Positions 18,209 through 28,278 of a stretch of 64,000 bases of DNA are shown piece after piece (the stretch's first letter is position 1; every line of letters starts with the position of its first letter). The position numbers and the translations under genes are program-made. A model generated the notes under the pieces. That model worked only from the letters and a program-made list of their open reading frames with translations, did not search any database and had not been told where the DNA came from. Source of the DNA: an uncultured Acetatifactor sp. (GTDB lineage: Bacteria; Bacillota; Clostridia; Lachnospirales; Lachnospiraceae); contig CANPYT010000003.1 in NCBI GenBank assembly GCA_947588705.1, forward strand, positions 1-64,000. The letters are read 5' to 3'.

Positions 18209-18415
18209 TGTAATACCTCTCCCTTTGATATGGGTACTTTTCCAATTACACGAAAAAAGAGCCCTTGCACTCGGCAACGACTCTGACAATCCTTCCATAT
18301 CCTTTGCCTCCATGCAACTTTGTACACTCTCCATAGTGCCTTTATATTATTTTATCGGCTTGTTTCCACAATTTATTAGTGAAATACACTTCAAAAATAT
18401 TTATCTTTCCAAAAA

Positions 18416-19225
18416 CTATACTCCCCCTGTCTCCAACCTGATATACTCTCTTCCTCCTTCCGTCACACGCTCCTTTCTCCGAAATCCTATTTTCTCACAC
18501 AGCCTCAGCGACGCCTCGTTTCCGGGCATCACCAGCGCCTGCACCTCCTGAAAACCCAAATTTTCCCATCCATACGCCAAGATCGCCCGACAGACTTCCT
18601 CCGCATACCCCTGACGCTGCCAAGGTACGCCGATAATAAACCCCAGTTCCGGATCCTGATATCCTTCCCGGTAAGCAAAACCTGCCCGGCCGATGACAGA
18701 ACCGCTCTTCTTCTCCACAACGGTCCACACGCCGAATTCAAAAAAAGTATAAACCTTTTCTATATATTCCCGAATATACTGTTTTTCCTGTTCTTTCTCC
18801 GGATAAAGTTCCTCCATATATTTAGTGATCTCAGGGGCGCTGTATATTCTGTAAAAATCCTCCACGTCTTCCGGGGTGGTCTCCCGGACCAGGCAACGCT
18901 CCGTCTCAAGTATTTTCCAGGGCAGGCCGCGCTGGCGCCGATACACTTTACCCACATATTCCGGATCCAGATTTTCCGGGTCCTGCACCGCATACAAAAA
19001 TCCCGAAAAATCCTGCTCCCTGTTTCCTTCGTGCAGATAGATCAGCACTGCTTTCCCACAACCGCGCAACTTCCCGGCTTCCTCCGGGCTATCCGTCACA
19101 TATAGTATCGGAATTTCTCCCCCGTCCTTTTCCTCCCATGGCAGCGGTATTACACGTAAATAGCTCAATTTGTCACTTCCCTCTTTACGTTGCTTCCTTT
19201 TTCCGTTACAATGATTATACAACAA
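18416..19225 (-). CDS. GNAT-family N-acetyltransferase (RimJ/RimL-like)
   Basis: LVRETTPEDVEDFYRIYSAPEITKYMEEL...ELGFIIGVPWQRQGYAEEVCRAIL...NEASLRLCEKIGF. True start uncertain. Confidence 0.85.
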   Translation of the reverse strand: MLYNHCNGKRKQRKEGSDKLSYLRVIPLPWEEKDGGEIPILYVTDSPEEAGKLRGCGKAVLIYLHEGNREQDFSGFLYAVQDPENLDPEYVGKVYRRQRGLPWKILETERCLVRETTPEDVEDFYRIYSAPEITKYMEELYPEKEQEKQYIREYIEKVYTFFEFGVWTVVEKKSGSVIGRAGFAYREGYQDPELGFIIGVPWQRQGYAEEVCRAILAYGWENLGFQEVQALVMPGNEASLRLCEKIGFRRKERVTEGGREYIRLETGGV

Positions 19226-19293
19226 AGATCATCACAAGTCACGGAGAAAGCGCTTTCAGCCGCCCCGTGGACATCACAGAAAGGAATCCTATT

Positions 19294-19815
19294 ATGGCAC
19301 AAAATCCGATTGTCACCATTACCATGAAAGACGGCGGCATCATCCGCCTGGAGCTTTACCCGGACGCGGCTCCTAACACAGTAAACAATTTCATCAGCCT
19401 GGTCAGCCAAAAATATTATGACGGCCTGATCTTCCACCGAGTGATCAAGGGCTTTATGATCCAGGGCGGCTGTCCTGACGGCACCGGCATGGGCGGCCCT
19501 GGTTACAGCATCAAAGGAGAATTTTCCCAGAACGGTGTGAAGAACACATTAATGCACACGGAAGGCGTTCTCTCCATGGCCCGCGCAATGGACCCGGATT
19601 CCGCCGGGTCGCAGTTCTTTATCATGCACAAGACCAGCCCTCACTTAGACGGCGCTTATGCGGCGTTTGGAAAAGTGATAGAGGGGATGGATGTGGTAAA
19701 CCGGATTGCCGAGACGCGCACCGATTACAGCGACAGGCCCTTGGAAAGCCAAGTGATGGAATCTGTCACCGTTGATACCTTCGGCGTGGATTACCCGGAA
19801 CCGGAGAAGTGCTAA
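19294..19815 (+). CDS. Peptidyl-prolyl cis-trans isomerase, cyclophilin type
   Basis: VTITMKDGGIIRLELYPDAAPNTVNNFISL...FHRVIKGFMIQGGCPDGTGMGGPGYSIKGEF...SAGSQFFIMH. Confidence 0.95.
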   Translation: MAQNPIVTITMKDGGIIRLELYPDAAPNTVNNFISLVSQKYYDGLIFHRVIKGFMIQGGCPDGTGMGGPGYSIKGEFSQNGVKNTLMHTEGVLSMARAMDPDSAGSQFFIMHKTSPHLDGAYAAFGKVIEGMDVVNRIAETRTDYSDRPLESQVMESVTVDTFGVDYPEPEKC

Positions 19816-19888
19816 AAAACAGTGTCAGGCGCTCCCTTGCTTCCCAATGCCTGCCTTTTTCCCTCCACGGATTTGGCATATAACGTCA

Positions 19889-19921
19889 TCGTGCAGGTTC
19901 CTCCAACAGGAACCTGCACGA
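19889..19921. terminator. Strong hairpin (14-bp perfect stem, 5-nt loop) between convergent genes
   Basis: TCGTGCAGGTTCCT-ccaac-AGGAACCTGCACGA; no adjacent T-tract, so terminator role is inferred. Confidence 0.6.
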
Positions 19922-20027
19922 CATAACGCTTGTTTTATTAAACTGCTCTCCGGCCATGAAGCCTGCTCTGCTGTAAAACGAAAGTGCAGAAATATAACTG
20001 TCTGCGGCGCCTTGACCTGCCAATACA

Positions 20028-20441
20028 CTAATGCTCACGCCTGGTATGTCTCATGCGGGCATTACTGTCCTTTTCTACGGTCTTCTCCTTCTTTTCTTTC
20101 TTCTCCATAAATTGCTGTCTGTTCCACTCATTCAGGAATCGGAGTTTACATTCCCTGCAGAACCGCCCGGACTGCACCGCGCCGCCGCATCCGTCACAGC
20201 GGATTCCCGACTGGCCCTCCGCCAGCTCCAGCTGCCCTTCCTTCACCCACTGTATGATATAAGATTTTTTCACATCACAGTCTTCCAAGATCTGAGCCAT
20301 CCCCGCACCTGAATGTTCTCTCAGATATTCTTTGACCTCCTGATACTTCTCTTCTATCACCTGTCTGCAATCCTGACAAACCGGCGTATCGTAAACATTG
20401 TAAAAAAGCCGTCTACATTCCCTGCAAGTACATAACTCCAT
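20028..20441 (-). CDS. YvyF/TIGR03826-like flagellar-locus protein with Cys clusters
   Basis: MELCTCRECRRLFYNVYDTPVCQDCRQVIEEKYQEVKEYLREHSGAGMAQILEDCDVKKSYIIQWVKEGQL; starts 14 nt after flagellin stop. Confidence 0.75.
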   Translation of the reverse strand: MELCTCRECRRLFYNVYDTPVCQDCRQVIEEKYQEVKEYLREHSGAGMAQILEDCDVKKSYIIQWVKEGQLELAEGQSGIRCDGCGGAVQSGRFCRECKLRFLNEWNRQQFMEKKEKKEKTVEKDSNARMRHTRREH

Positions 20442-20454
20442 TTTCCGCTCCTTT

Positions 20455-23400
20455 CTAATTTCCCAACAGCCCCAACACGGCCTGGTTACTTTGGTTAGCC
20501 TGCACAAGCATGGACTGAGCTGCCTGGGAAAGGATCTGATTATTGGAGAGAGAAACCATTTCCTTCGCTACATCTGTATCGCGAATACGTGACTCAGCCG
20601 CCGTTGTATTCTCGGAAACGTTTCGGTTGGAGTTGACGGCATGCTCCAATCGGTTCTGCAGCGCTCCAAAAAAGCTTCTCTTGCTGCTCACGCTCTTTAG
20701 GGCATACGAAACCATGTCTATGGTATTGCGGCAGGCGTCTGCAGTGCTGCAGTCTGCTCCGCCCAGTCCCAGGGCCAGGGTATTCAGCGCAAACCTTGGT
20801 ATGGTAAGATAGTTTGGCACATCTCCACTTTTCTGGATCCGAATGCCCTCGATGATTTTTTTATCCTTACTATAGGGTGATGCCGTATAATAAGGGCTAA
20901 AAAAGGAATCGATGGCTAGGTTTGGCTTCTCATCCCCCTGTATGTTCGCTCTTGTATAATCCTTTGCCGACAGCGACACCTTTGTGGCATCGATCATATC
21001 CTGAACCAGGCTTTCGGCATAGTCATCTCGTCCGATATCGCCCTCGGTCTTAACTTGGAAAGATTGTGTGCCCACTGTCACAGTCTTTGTGCCTGTGGCA
21101 GAACTGTTCACATTTCCGACAGCGTCCTTGTAACTAACCTTGATATTATATTTCTCGGTTGCCCCGGGATAAAGCGAGGCATCTTCATAAATATTTTTGT
21201 CTTTATTGTACACATACTGCCCGTTCGCATCATCCCGCTCCATGGTTACCTCGATCCGGTCTTCATAATCGGAATAGTCAACCTGGTATGTGATACTCTG
21301 TGTGCCGTTGTCCGGACTGCTCAGTTCCAGTGTCTGCTCCGTCCTGTAATCAAAATTCTTATCATGGGGCGTAGTATAAAACTGCGCACTGACATTCGGC
21401 TCCTGATATTCCGGCCTCTCATCCAGGACATAGAATACGCCATCCTTAGCCGCATACTGTTGATAATGATCTTCAAACCCATTGCCCGCAATCTTAACAA
21501 GCGCCTCGGCGATCTTCTGCCCAATAGAGGCCGGATCGTCGGCAAAGCCCTGTTCGATCATCGACGCCACCGAAATTTCCATTACCGGATTCATGTCATC
21601 TGATTTGTCGATCCGGTATCTCACGCCATCCGCGTTATCCCCTCCAAATGTGTCAAAAACGAATTTGAAACTGTAATGCCTGTTACAGGTATTGCAAGTG
21701 GAATCAAAGCCGCTTCCGGTCAGTTCCCAGATATCCCTCGCTGTCTGAAGCCCGGAAAAATCTACTTTTCCGCATCCATATGTCTGTCCGTCTCTCAAAC
21801 TGTATCCTAAACTACCATTTGTCCGCAGCATCGTATCGTCAAGCGTCACCGTATCAGACATTTTTGAGGTTGAAGTGATCTTATCCTCGCCGAGATATTC
21901 CTTTAAATCTTTTGGTTCCAGTTTGTATCCAAGATAGTTCGTCATGAGCTTCCGTAAGATAAAGAGATCTTCATAGGAACCAACTCCATCCTTTACCTGC
22001 TGCAGAAATTCATCATACCTCGCCTCATAGGTGATGGAAAAATCACCGGCGGCATTCTGATAAGTCAGACCGACTGTCGGCGGCGTTGCCGCATTATCTA
22101 TCTCCAGGCCGCTGGCTCCCACGAAGTAGTTACTGTCATCGAAATCCCGTCCTAACGCAAGTTCGTCTTCCAAATCCATGACCGTACCATCTTTCAGGAC
22201 GGCGCCAAGAATATTCGTGCCGTCGGCGTCCAGCTCCAACTCTGTCATATAACTATTCTTCACGCCATAATAAGAGATATTCACGCCGTCCAGGCCGTCT
22301 ATGACAGAATCCACGCTGGTGACATTGGCCAATTTATAGTTAAAAGATATATAAGTATCATCCACTCCCTCATCATCGGAATAGGTATAGGAGAAACCTG
22401 TCTTGATATCATCCCCCTCATTCCATGAACTGATCCCCATCTCCTCCCATGTGCGAAAGGAAGCTGCGATCGTATCCCTTTTATCTGCCGCCCTGTCATA
22501 TCTTTCCAGCCACAGGCCGCTCTCGTCCGCCCTAAGAATATAATCCCCACCCTTTAATATATCTTCTGCCACGCCCTTCGATACACGGAGATTGCTGATA
22601 TTCATGTCTGCATCCACAGCCTGAATAGGCTTGCTGCCTGCATACTGCGCATAAGCCCTGTACCTGAATTTTTCATCCGTTCCCTTGTTGATCGCTCTTA
22701 CCATTCCCTCGAATCCGTCGAAAGCATTGGCAATCTCAAATTCCAAGGTCATCCCATGGTACTGAGCCGTCCACATCCCATTGACATTATGGGTCTCGTT
22801 CACGGACTCCCCTGCTTCGTTCGTAATATCCTTCCACGCTATCAGGTCGCCGTCTATCCTCATCCCTGCCGCGTCCGCGGTGATCTCAAACTCCCGGGTC
22901 ACCTTCGGCACAGTGTCTCCCTCTCTCGCGGAAAAGGTCAGCTTCCTACCCCAGGCATCCTGATAGTTCCATGTTCCCCCATGGAATTTCTGTACATCGC
23001 CGTCTGCATATACCATGCCGGGATCAATCTGATCCCATGGTACTCTGGTGCCATGGAATACGATTCCGCCATATGTCACTTTTCCGGCATCAGCATCATA
23101 AGAAGCGTTAAATATGTTAAAATCATCCGGTTCACCCGTAATGCCTTTTATAGAGAATTCCACCGGATCCTCCACTTCATTATCCGTAGAAAAAATGCGC
23201 AGTTCATTGAATTTTGTTGTCTCATTGATCCTGTTGATCTCTACCTTCAACTGCTGCATTTCTTCATTGATGGCTGCACGGTCTGAGGCAGAAAGAGTTC
23301 CGTTCGCGCCCTTGACAGACAGTTCTGTCATTCTATGTAAAATATCCTGTACCTCCTCCATAGCGCCATCGCCGATCTGTACCCAGGAAATCCCGTCCTG

Positions 23401-23598
23401 CATATTTTCGGTACCCTGGTTCAGACCACGGATTTTCAGACGCATCTTTTCTGAAATAGCCAGTCCGGCCGCGTCATCGGCCGCCCGGTTTATCTTGTAA
23501 CCGGAGGACAGCTTCTCCATGCCTTTGCATATACTTTTATTATTGATCCCTAATTGCCTGTTTGTATACATGGCAGGTAAATTGTGCATAATGACCAT
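20455..23598 (-). CDS. Flagellin with very large central variable domain (1047 aa)
   Basis: N-terminal D0/D1 (SSGYKINRAADDAAGLAISEKMR...) and C-terminal D0/D1 (NRLEHAVNSNRNVSENTTAAESRIRDTDVAKEMV...ILSQAAQSMLVQANQ) with about 800 aa between. Confidence 0.95.
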   Translation of the reverse strand: MVIMHNLPAMYTNRQLGINNKSICKGMEKLSSGYKINRAADDAAGLAISEKMRLKIRGLNQGTENMQDGISWVQIGDGAMEEVQDILHRMTELSVKGANGTLSASDRAAINEEMQQLKVEINRINETTKFNELRIFSTDNEVEDPVEFSIKGITGEPDDFNIFNASYDADAGKVTYGGIVFHGTRVPWDQIDPGMVYADGDVQKFHGGTWNYQDAWGRKLTFSAREGDTVPKVTREFEITADAAGMRIDGDLIAWKDITNEAGESVNETHNVNGMWTAQYHGMTLEFEIANAFDGFEGMVRAINKGTDEKFRYRAYAQYAGSKPIQAVDADMNISNLRVSKGVAEDILKGGDYILRADESGLWLERYDRAADKRDTIAASFRTWEEMGISSWNEGDDIKTGFSYTYSDDEGVDDTYISFNYKLANVTSVDSVIDGLDGVNISYYGVKNSYMTELELDADGTNILGAVLKDGTVMDLEDELALGRDFDDSNYFVGASGLEIDNAATPPTVGLTYQNAAGDFSITYEARYDEFLQQVKDGVGSYEDLFILRKLMTNYLGYKLEPKDLKEYLGEDKITSTSKMSDTVTLDDTMLRTNGSLGYSLRDGQTYGCGKVDFSGLQTARDIWELTGSGFDSTCNTCNRHYSFKFVFDTFGGDNADGVRYRIDKSDDMNPVMEISVASMIEQGFADDPASIGQKIAEALVKIAGNGFEDHYQQYAAKDGVFYVLDERPEYQEPNVSAQFYTTPHDKNFDYRTEQTLELSSPDNGTQSITYQVDYSDYEDRIEVTMERDDANGQYVYNKDKNIYEDASLYPGATEKYNIKVSYKDAVGNVNSSATGTKTVTVGTQSFQVKTEGDIGRDDYAESLVQDMIDATKVSLSAKDYTRANIQGDEKPNLAIDSFFSPYYTASPYSKDKKIIEGIRIQKSGDVPNYLTIPRFALNTLALGLGGADCSTADACRNTIDMVSYALKSVSSKRSFFGALQNRLEHAVNSNRNVSENTTAAESRIRDTDVAKEMVSLSNNQILSQAAQSMLVQANQSNQAVLGLLGN

Positions 23599-23663
23599 TC
23601 CGTGTTTCCCCCCTGAAACAACATAAAATTCCTGATCTGCTGCTCCATCAGCAATCTAATTTA

Positions 23664-23691
23664 TATATCGGTACAGAATGCAAAAACTTAA
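23664..23691 (-). promoter_or_regulatory. Sigma-28 (SigD/FliA)-type promoter for flagellin
   Basis: Minus strand TTAA-N15-ACCGATATA versus consensus TAAA-N15-GCCGATAA; 66 nt upstream of flagellin ATG. Confidence 0.8.
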
Positions 23692-23823
23692 CCTATGATT
23701 ATGAAATTATTAGCTCTAGACCGTTATTTCAAAAGTATAGAAATTATATAATAAAGCTAACATTAAGATATACAGTATAGGGAATTTATTCGGAATAAAT
23801 GTCCGCCAGATCGGACAAGAGGT

Positions 23824-24147
23824 ATGAAAATGGAGAATCTCAATTTTGCCCTGATAGGGCAGCGAATCAGAGAAATCAGAACCAGCCGGCAGTTTACCCA
23901 GGAATATCTTGCCTTTGTCACAGACGTAAATGTTTCTCATATCAGCAACATCGAGACCAACAAAGTCAAAGTATCCCTAACCCTTCTGGTCTCCATCTGT
24001 AATGCCCTGGATGTGACAGTTGACTATATCCTCGGTAATGAATACCACGCTCCGGCGTCCGTACTTGAGAAAGAACTTCTAAATACCATCAAAGACATGG
24101 ACGAGCCCAAAAAAGAACAATTACTGCGGATAGCGAAGGTTCTGTGA
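23824..24147 (+). CDS. XRE-family transcriptional regulator
   Basis: IGQRIREIRTSRQFTQEYLAFVTDVNVSHISNIETNKVKVSLTLLVSICNALDVTVDYILG. Confidence 0.92.
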   Translation: MKMENLNFALIGQRIREIRTSRQFTQEYLAFVTDVNVSHISNIETNKVKVSLTLLVSICNALDVTVDYILGNEYHAPASVLEKELLNTIKDMDEPKKEQLLRIAKVL

Positions 24148-24394
24148 AACCTGCCCCATGCCTGATCCCGCCGGTATTTCCCCTGTCGGCATTTTCTGCC
24201 AGGATTGCGAGCCTTACCTTGAAAAATATTAGACAGCTAAACGCTCGCCGTTCATATTTTGTTTACAAATCATTCAATGAATCTTTTATTTTTACTCATT
24301 CTTTAGACATTTCTATGGCCTATACTAAAACCATGGCAACAGAGAACACGAGCCAATGCCAGCCACTGTTTACTAGATAACTTTTTCATAATAA

Positions 24395-24421
24395 ATGCCA
24401 AGGAACAATGTTCCTTGGCAT
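24395..24421. terminator. Perfect 12-bp stem, 3-nt loop hairpin
   Basis: ATGCCAAGGAAC-AAT-GTTCCTTGGCAT; + side followed by CCTCCCTTTTT. Confidence 0.7.
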
Positions 24422-24441
24422 CCTCCCTTTTTAGGGTAATT

Positions 24442-25101
24442 TTACAATTTCCACTTCTCGCCGCTCTTAAGGAAGAAGCATTCGCCGGAATAAGATCCGT
24501 TTTCAGACAGCCGCGCCACGATCTCCAGCATCCTCTCGTCTATCCTGTGATATACACGCCGGTTTCCCCAGGGCAGGCCCTCTATGTATTCCCGCTGGGC
24601 ATCGTCAAGCGACCGCATTATCTGCCTGTAACGAAGAGGTTCCTTTAAGTTGACCGGGCCAAAGTCACACGACAAATAAGAGCAGTCTTCTCCGTTTTCG
24701 TTTCGCTTTTCCCTGAGAAGCTCCCGAAATCCACGGATATCGGCCGTCTCCACCTGCCGGATGCGCCACTGTGCCACAGTCTGCGCTCCTGCCGGCTCTA
24801 GCACCCGCCGAAAACTGCTCCGTCCGTATTGATCCAATTCACGCACATAAACGGCTGTCTCCCTTTTGCGGCTCCCGGGCTCTTCCAGGAGGATCACTCC
24901 ACGATCCACAAGATATTTCCACATCTCCTGCCGCACCCGTTCATACGGTGTAGGGAAGTCCAGCCGTTCTGTGATCTGTTTCGCTGTATATCCCAGGTCA
25001 GCCAGATGGCGGATAGCGCCTCCGCTGGCCACGTCATTTGTAAAATCAGACAATGCGCTCTGAAAATAAGAGTTCAACTCATGCCTTTCCAACAGAACCA
25101 A
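24442..25101 (-). CDS. Conserved hypothetical protein
   Basis: 219-aa ORF overlapping fba end by 23 bp on same strand; coding-like composition, no family recognised. Confidence 0.7.
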   Translation of the reverse strand: MVLLERHELNSYFQSALSDFTNDVASGGAIRHLADLGYTAKQITERLDFPTPYERVRQEMWKYLVDRGVILLEEPGSRKRETAVYVRELDQYGRSSFRRVLEPAGAQTVAQWRIRQVETADIRGFRELLREKRNENGEDCSYLSCDFGPVNLKEPLRYRQIMRSLDDAQREYIEGLPWGNRRVYHRIDERMLEIVARLSENGSYSGECFFLKSGEKWKL

Positions 25102-25942
25102 ACAGCTCCATCTTTTCCTTCACGGTCGCTTTGATCGCCTCTGTACCGGGCGCCAACAGCTTTCTGGGGTCAAATCCCTTGCCTTCCAGATCTTTACCGG
25201 CTTCCACATATTTCCGGGTTGCCTCCGCAAACGCCAGCTGGCATTCGGTATTCACGTTGATCTTTGCAACGCCAAGTGTGATCGCCTTTTTGATCATATC
25301 CGCGGGGATACCGGTACCGCCGTGAAGCACCAGGGGGAGCTCGCCGGTCAACTGCTGGACCGCATCCAGGGTCTCAAAGCTCAGGCCCTTCCAGTTAGCA
25401 GGATATTTGCCGTGAATGTTGCCGATGCCTGCCGCCAGGAAATCGACGCCCAGGTCTGCGATCGCCTTGCACTCCTTGGGATCAGCGCACTCGCCCATAC
25501 CTATAACGCCGTCTTCTTCACCGCCGATGGAGCCAACCTCAGCCTCGATGGACAATCCCTTGCCATGAGCGGCAGCCACCAGCTCGGTAGTCTTCTGCAC
25601 ATTCTCGTCAATGGGATAATGGGAACCGTCAAACATGATGGACGAGAATCCTGCCTCAATACATTTATAGCAGCCCTCAAATGAGCCGTGATCCAGATGC
25701 AGCGCAACGGGCACATCGATATCCAGATCCTTCAGCAGGCCGTTTACCATACCCACAACAGCGTGATAACCGCCCATGTACTTACCGGCGCCTTCCGACA
25801 CACCCAGGATCACAGGGGACTTGTTTTCCTTTGCCGTCAGCAGGATGGCCTTGGTCCACTCCAGGTTGTTGATGTTGAACTGGCCGACCGCATAGTGGCC
25901 GGCTTTTGCTTTTTTGAGCATTTCAGTTGCTGATACTAACAT
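25079..25942 (-). CDS. fba: Class II fructose-bisphosphate aldolase
   Basis: VSATEMLKKAKAGHYAVGQFNINNLEW...VALHLDHGS...SIMFDGSHYP...LVLHGGTGIPADMIKKAI. Confidence 0.96.
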   Translation of the reverse strand: MLVSATEMLKKAKAGHYAVGQFNINNLEWTKAILLTAKENKSPVILGVSEGAGKYMGGYHAVVGMVNGLLKDLDIDVPVALHLDHGSFEGCYKCIEAGFSSIMFDGSHYPIDENVQKTTELVAAAHGKGLSIEAEVGSIGGEEDGVIGMGECADPKECKAIADLGVDFLAAGIGNIHGKYPANWKGLSFETLDAVQQLTGELPLVLHGGTGIPADMIKKAITLGVAKINVNTECQLAFAEATRKYVEAGKDLEGKGFDPRKLLAPGTEAIKATVKEKMELFGSVGKA

Positions 25943-26069
25943 TTTGATTACCTCCATAATATATTTTTATATTGCGTTTAGCCTGTCAAAATATATATCT
26001 GTAGTATAACACAGGACGATATAAAAAGAAATACCCCATTTATTTTTAGGTTTCCCCCATAATTCCTCT

Positions 26070-26966
26070 TTACTCCTTTACCCGGATCTCCATTCCCTTA
26101 TTGATATTCCGGATCTTCACGCTCTTGTGGCTTCCGCCGTTCTCGCCGTCCAAAGTCCACGCCACCGCCTCGGAGGATTCAAAGATCAGCTCTGCGGCGC
26201 GGAAGCAGTACATGACATCTGTATCAACATTATGGTTCAAAAGAGAGACCATGATATTGTTAAGTTCAATGGGATTTCTTGGTTTTTTGATCAACGTTAC
26301 CTCGAAGACGCCGTCATCCAGCAGGACATTTTTCCCGGTGATATTTTTAAAGCCTCCCACGGAGAAGGAATTGGTCACCATGCCAAAAATAAAGTCATCC
26401 ACGATGGTCTTTCCCTCCCAGCTGACCCGCATGGGAAAAGATTTTATGGATGAGAGACGTTTCATTCCCTCCAGCACATAGGCCATATGGCCCAACAGGT
26501 TTTTGACCTCCTGGTCCGTCTCATAAGACACTTCCGTAAACAGGCCGAACGCGGCAATATATACAAAAACGTCGTCATTGAACGTTCCCACATCACAAGC
26601 ATAGGTCCTGCCGTCCACTATGGTCTCCGCCGCCCGCAGCATATTTTTCGGCAGAGACAGGCTTCCGCCAAAATCATTGGTGCTCCCTGCCGGGATATAA
26701 CCAAGGGGAGTCTTAAAACCGCTTTCCATCATACCTGTGACGGTTTCATCCAGGGTTCCATCGCCGCCGCTGCAGACCACCAGCTCATAATCTCCGGGCC
26801 GGCATTTCATAAGCCGCCTTGCATCTCCCTTGGCCTGCGTGGGAAAAACCGTGATCTCATACCCTGCTTTCGCAAACACGTCCAAAATATCGGAAAGCTT
26901 GTTTTTTATTTTTGCCTTGCCGGCCTTTGGATTATAAATAAAAAGTAGTTTCTTCAAAGTCCACAC
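26070..26966 (-). CDS. Diacylglycerol/lipid kinase family protein (YegS/BmrU-like)
   Basis: LLFIYNPKAGKAKIKNKL...VVCSGGDGTLDETVTGM...GYIPAGSTNDFGGSL. Confidence 0.93.
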   Translation of the reverse strand: MWTLKKLLFIYNPKAGKAKIKNKLSDILDVFAKAGYEITVFPTQAKGDARRLMKCRPGDYELVVCSGGDGTLDETVTGMMESGFKTPLGYIPAGSTNDFGGSLSLPKNMLRAAETIVDGRTYACDVGTFNDDVFVYIAAFGLFTEVSYETDQEVKNLLGHMAYVLEGMKRLSSIKSFPMRVSWEGKTIVDDFIFGMVTNSFSVGGFKNITGKNVLLDDGVFEVTLIKKPRNPIELNNIMVSLLNHNVDTDVMYCFRAAELIFESSEAVAWTLDGENGGSHKSVKIRNINKGMEIRVKE

Positions 26967-27050
26967 CTCGGCGTAAAGTTTGTCAAAAAAGGCGAAACCA
27001 ACAGTATCCTATTGACTTCGCCCCACCTTATGCGATCTGCCCGGCGATCC

Positions 27051-27311
27051 TTATGCCGTCTTGCCGCTCAGAAAATGTTCGATTCCGTCCACAGCCGCCT
27101 TTTCGTCAGTGCCTTCCGCAGAGACGGTCAGGGCTTCTCCGTTGTCCAGCCCAAGGCTCATCATTCCCATAATGCTCTTGGCATTCACCCTCTTATCGCC
27201 CGACTGGATATAGATCCTGCTTTCGTACTTGCTGGCTTCCTGCACTAACAGCGCCACCGGCCTGGCCTCAAGACCGTTTTCCAGGTTGACCTGAATATCC
27301 TTCTTTGTCAT
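27051..27311 (-). CDS. crh: HPr-family protein lacking the His-15 site (Crh-like)
   Basis: GLEARPVALLVQEASKY (Glu at the His-15 position) with NAKSIMGMMSLGL Ser-46 region intact. Confidence 0.85.
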   Translation of the reverse strand: MTKKDIQVNLENGLEARPVALLVQEASKYESRIYIQSGDKRVNAKSIMGMMSLGLDNGEALTVSAEGTDEKAAVDGIEHFLSGKTA

Positions 27312-27356
27312 AATAATTCCTCCTCAATCTCTCACACTCTGCCAAATACAGGCGGT

Positions 27357-28229
27357 TTATAATCCCGATCTGAGCTTATCTGCCAATTCGCTTAATTTAC
27401 GAAGCCTGTGGTTGACCCCTGACTTTCCAATAGGGGGGCTGAAACACTCTCCCAATTCTTTCAGCGGAAGATCCTGATTCTCCAGGCGGATCTCCGCCAT
27501 CTCCCGGAGCCCCTGGGAAAGATTCTGCAATCCGTAATGGGCCCTGATATATTCGATATCTTCTACCTGCTTTGCGGCGGCATTCACTGTCTTGGCAATA
27601 TTGGCTGTCTCACAGTTTACCCGGCGGTTTACCGAATTTCTCATCTCCTTAAGGATCCGCAGATTTTCAAGATTCATCAGGGAAACCGGCGCCTCGCATA
27701 CATTCAGCAGATCCACGATGCCGGCCCCCTCTTTCAGGTAGACCACATGATACTTTTTCCGCAGGATCCTTTTTGACTCAATGTCAAAGTGGCCGATCAC
27801 TTCCTGAAGCTGATCCGCCTTTGCCTCGTCTGTGCAGTCAAATTCCAGATGATAGCCTTTGGAAGGATCGCTCATGGAACCAACACTCAAAAAAGCCCCT
27901 CGCAAAAAAGCCCGCTGACAGCAGGAATTTTTTAACAGAATCCTGCTCACCGGCTCTTCCGGGTCTCCAATGCCTTCCAAAACTTTCCGCATCTCCTGAT
28001 ACGTCAACGCCGAACCAGTTTCTATATTATATGTTTTTTTCAATAATGTAAAGCCTTTTCTCACAACGGCTTCATTTTCTGTCTGAAAGCCAATGGTATA
28101 TAAGCCGTTGTCATCACGCCCGTACTGGCCGGAAAAATGTATGATGGCGGCCAGCTCCGCGATCTGGCAGTGCCTGGCCGGACTGATATGCCTGGCGAGC
28201 TCATTCTTCACATCACCCGAAAACGACAT
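27357..28229 (-). CDS. whiA: WhiA sporulation/cell-division regulator
   Basis: MSFSGDVKNELARHISPARHCQIAELAAI...RRVNCETANIAKTVNAAAKQVEDI...LGECFSPPIGKSGVNHRLRKL. Confidence 0.95.
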   Translation of the reverse strand: MSFSGDVKNELARHISPARHCQIAELAAIIHFSGQYGRDDNGLYTIGFQTENEAVVRKGFTLLKKTYNIETGSALTYQEMRKVLEGIGDPEEPVSRILLKNSCCQRAFLRGAFLSVGSMSDPSKGYHLEFDCTDEAKADQLQEVIGHFDIESKRILRKKYHVVYLKEGAGIVDLLNVCEAPVSLMNLENLRILKEMRNSVNRRVNCETANIAKTVNAAAKQVEDIEYIRAHYGLQNLSQGLREMAEIRLENQDLPLKELGECFSPPIGKSGVNHRLRKLSELADKLRSGL

Positions 28230-28278
28230 GGGCTGGTCCTCTCCCGGCTGTAGAGCCGCTGCGCGGCCGGTCTGCCTT

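Noticed and set aside
20455-23598. Flagellin as a flagellinolysin (protease-containing flagellin)
   Set aside because: No HExxH zinc-protease motif found in the central region by eye.
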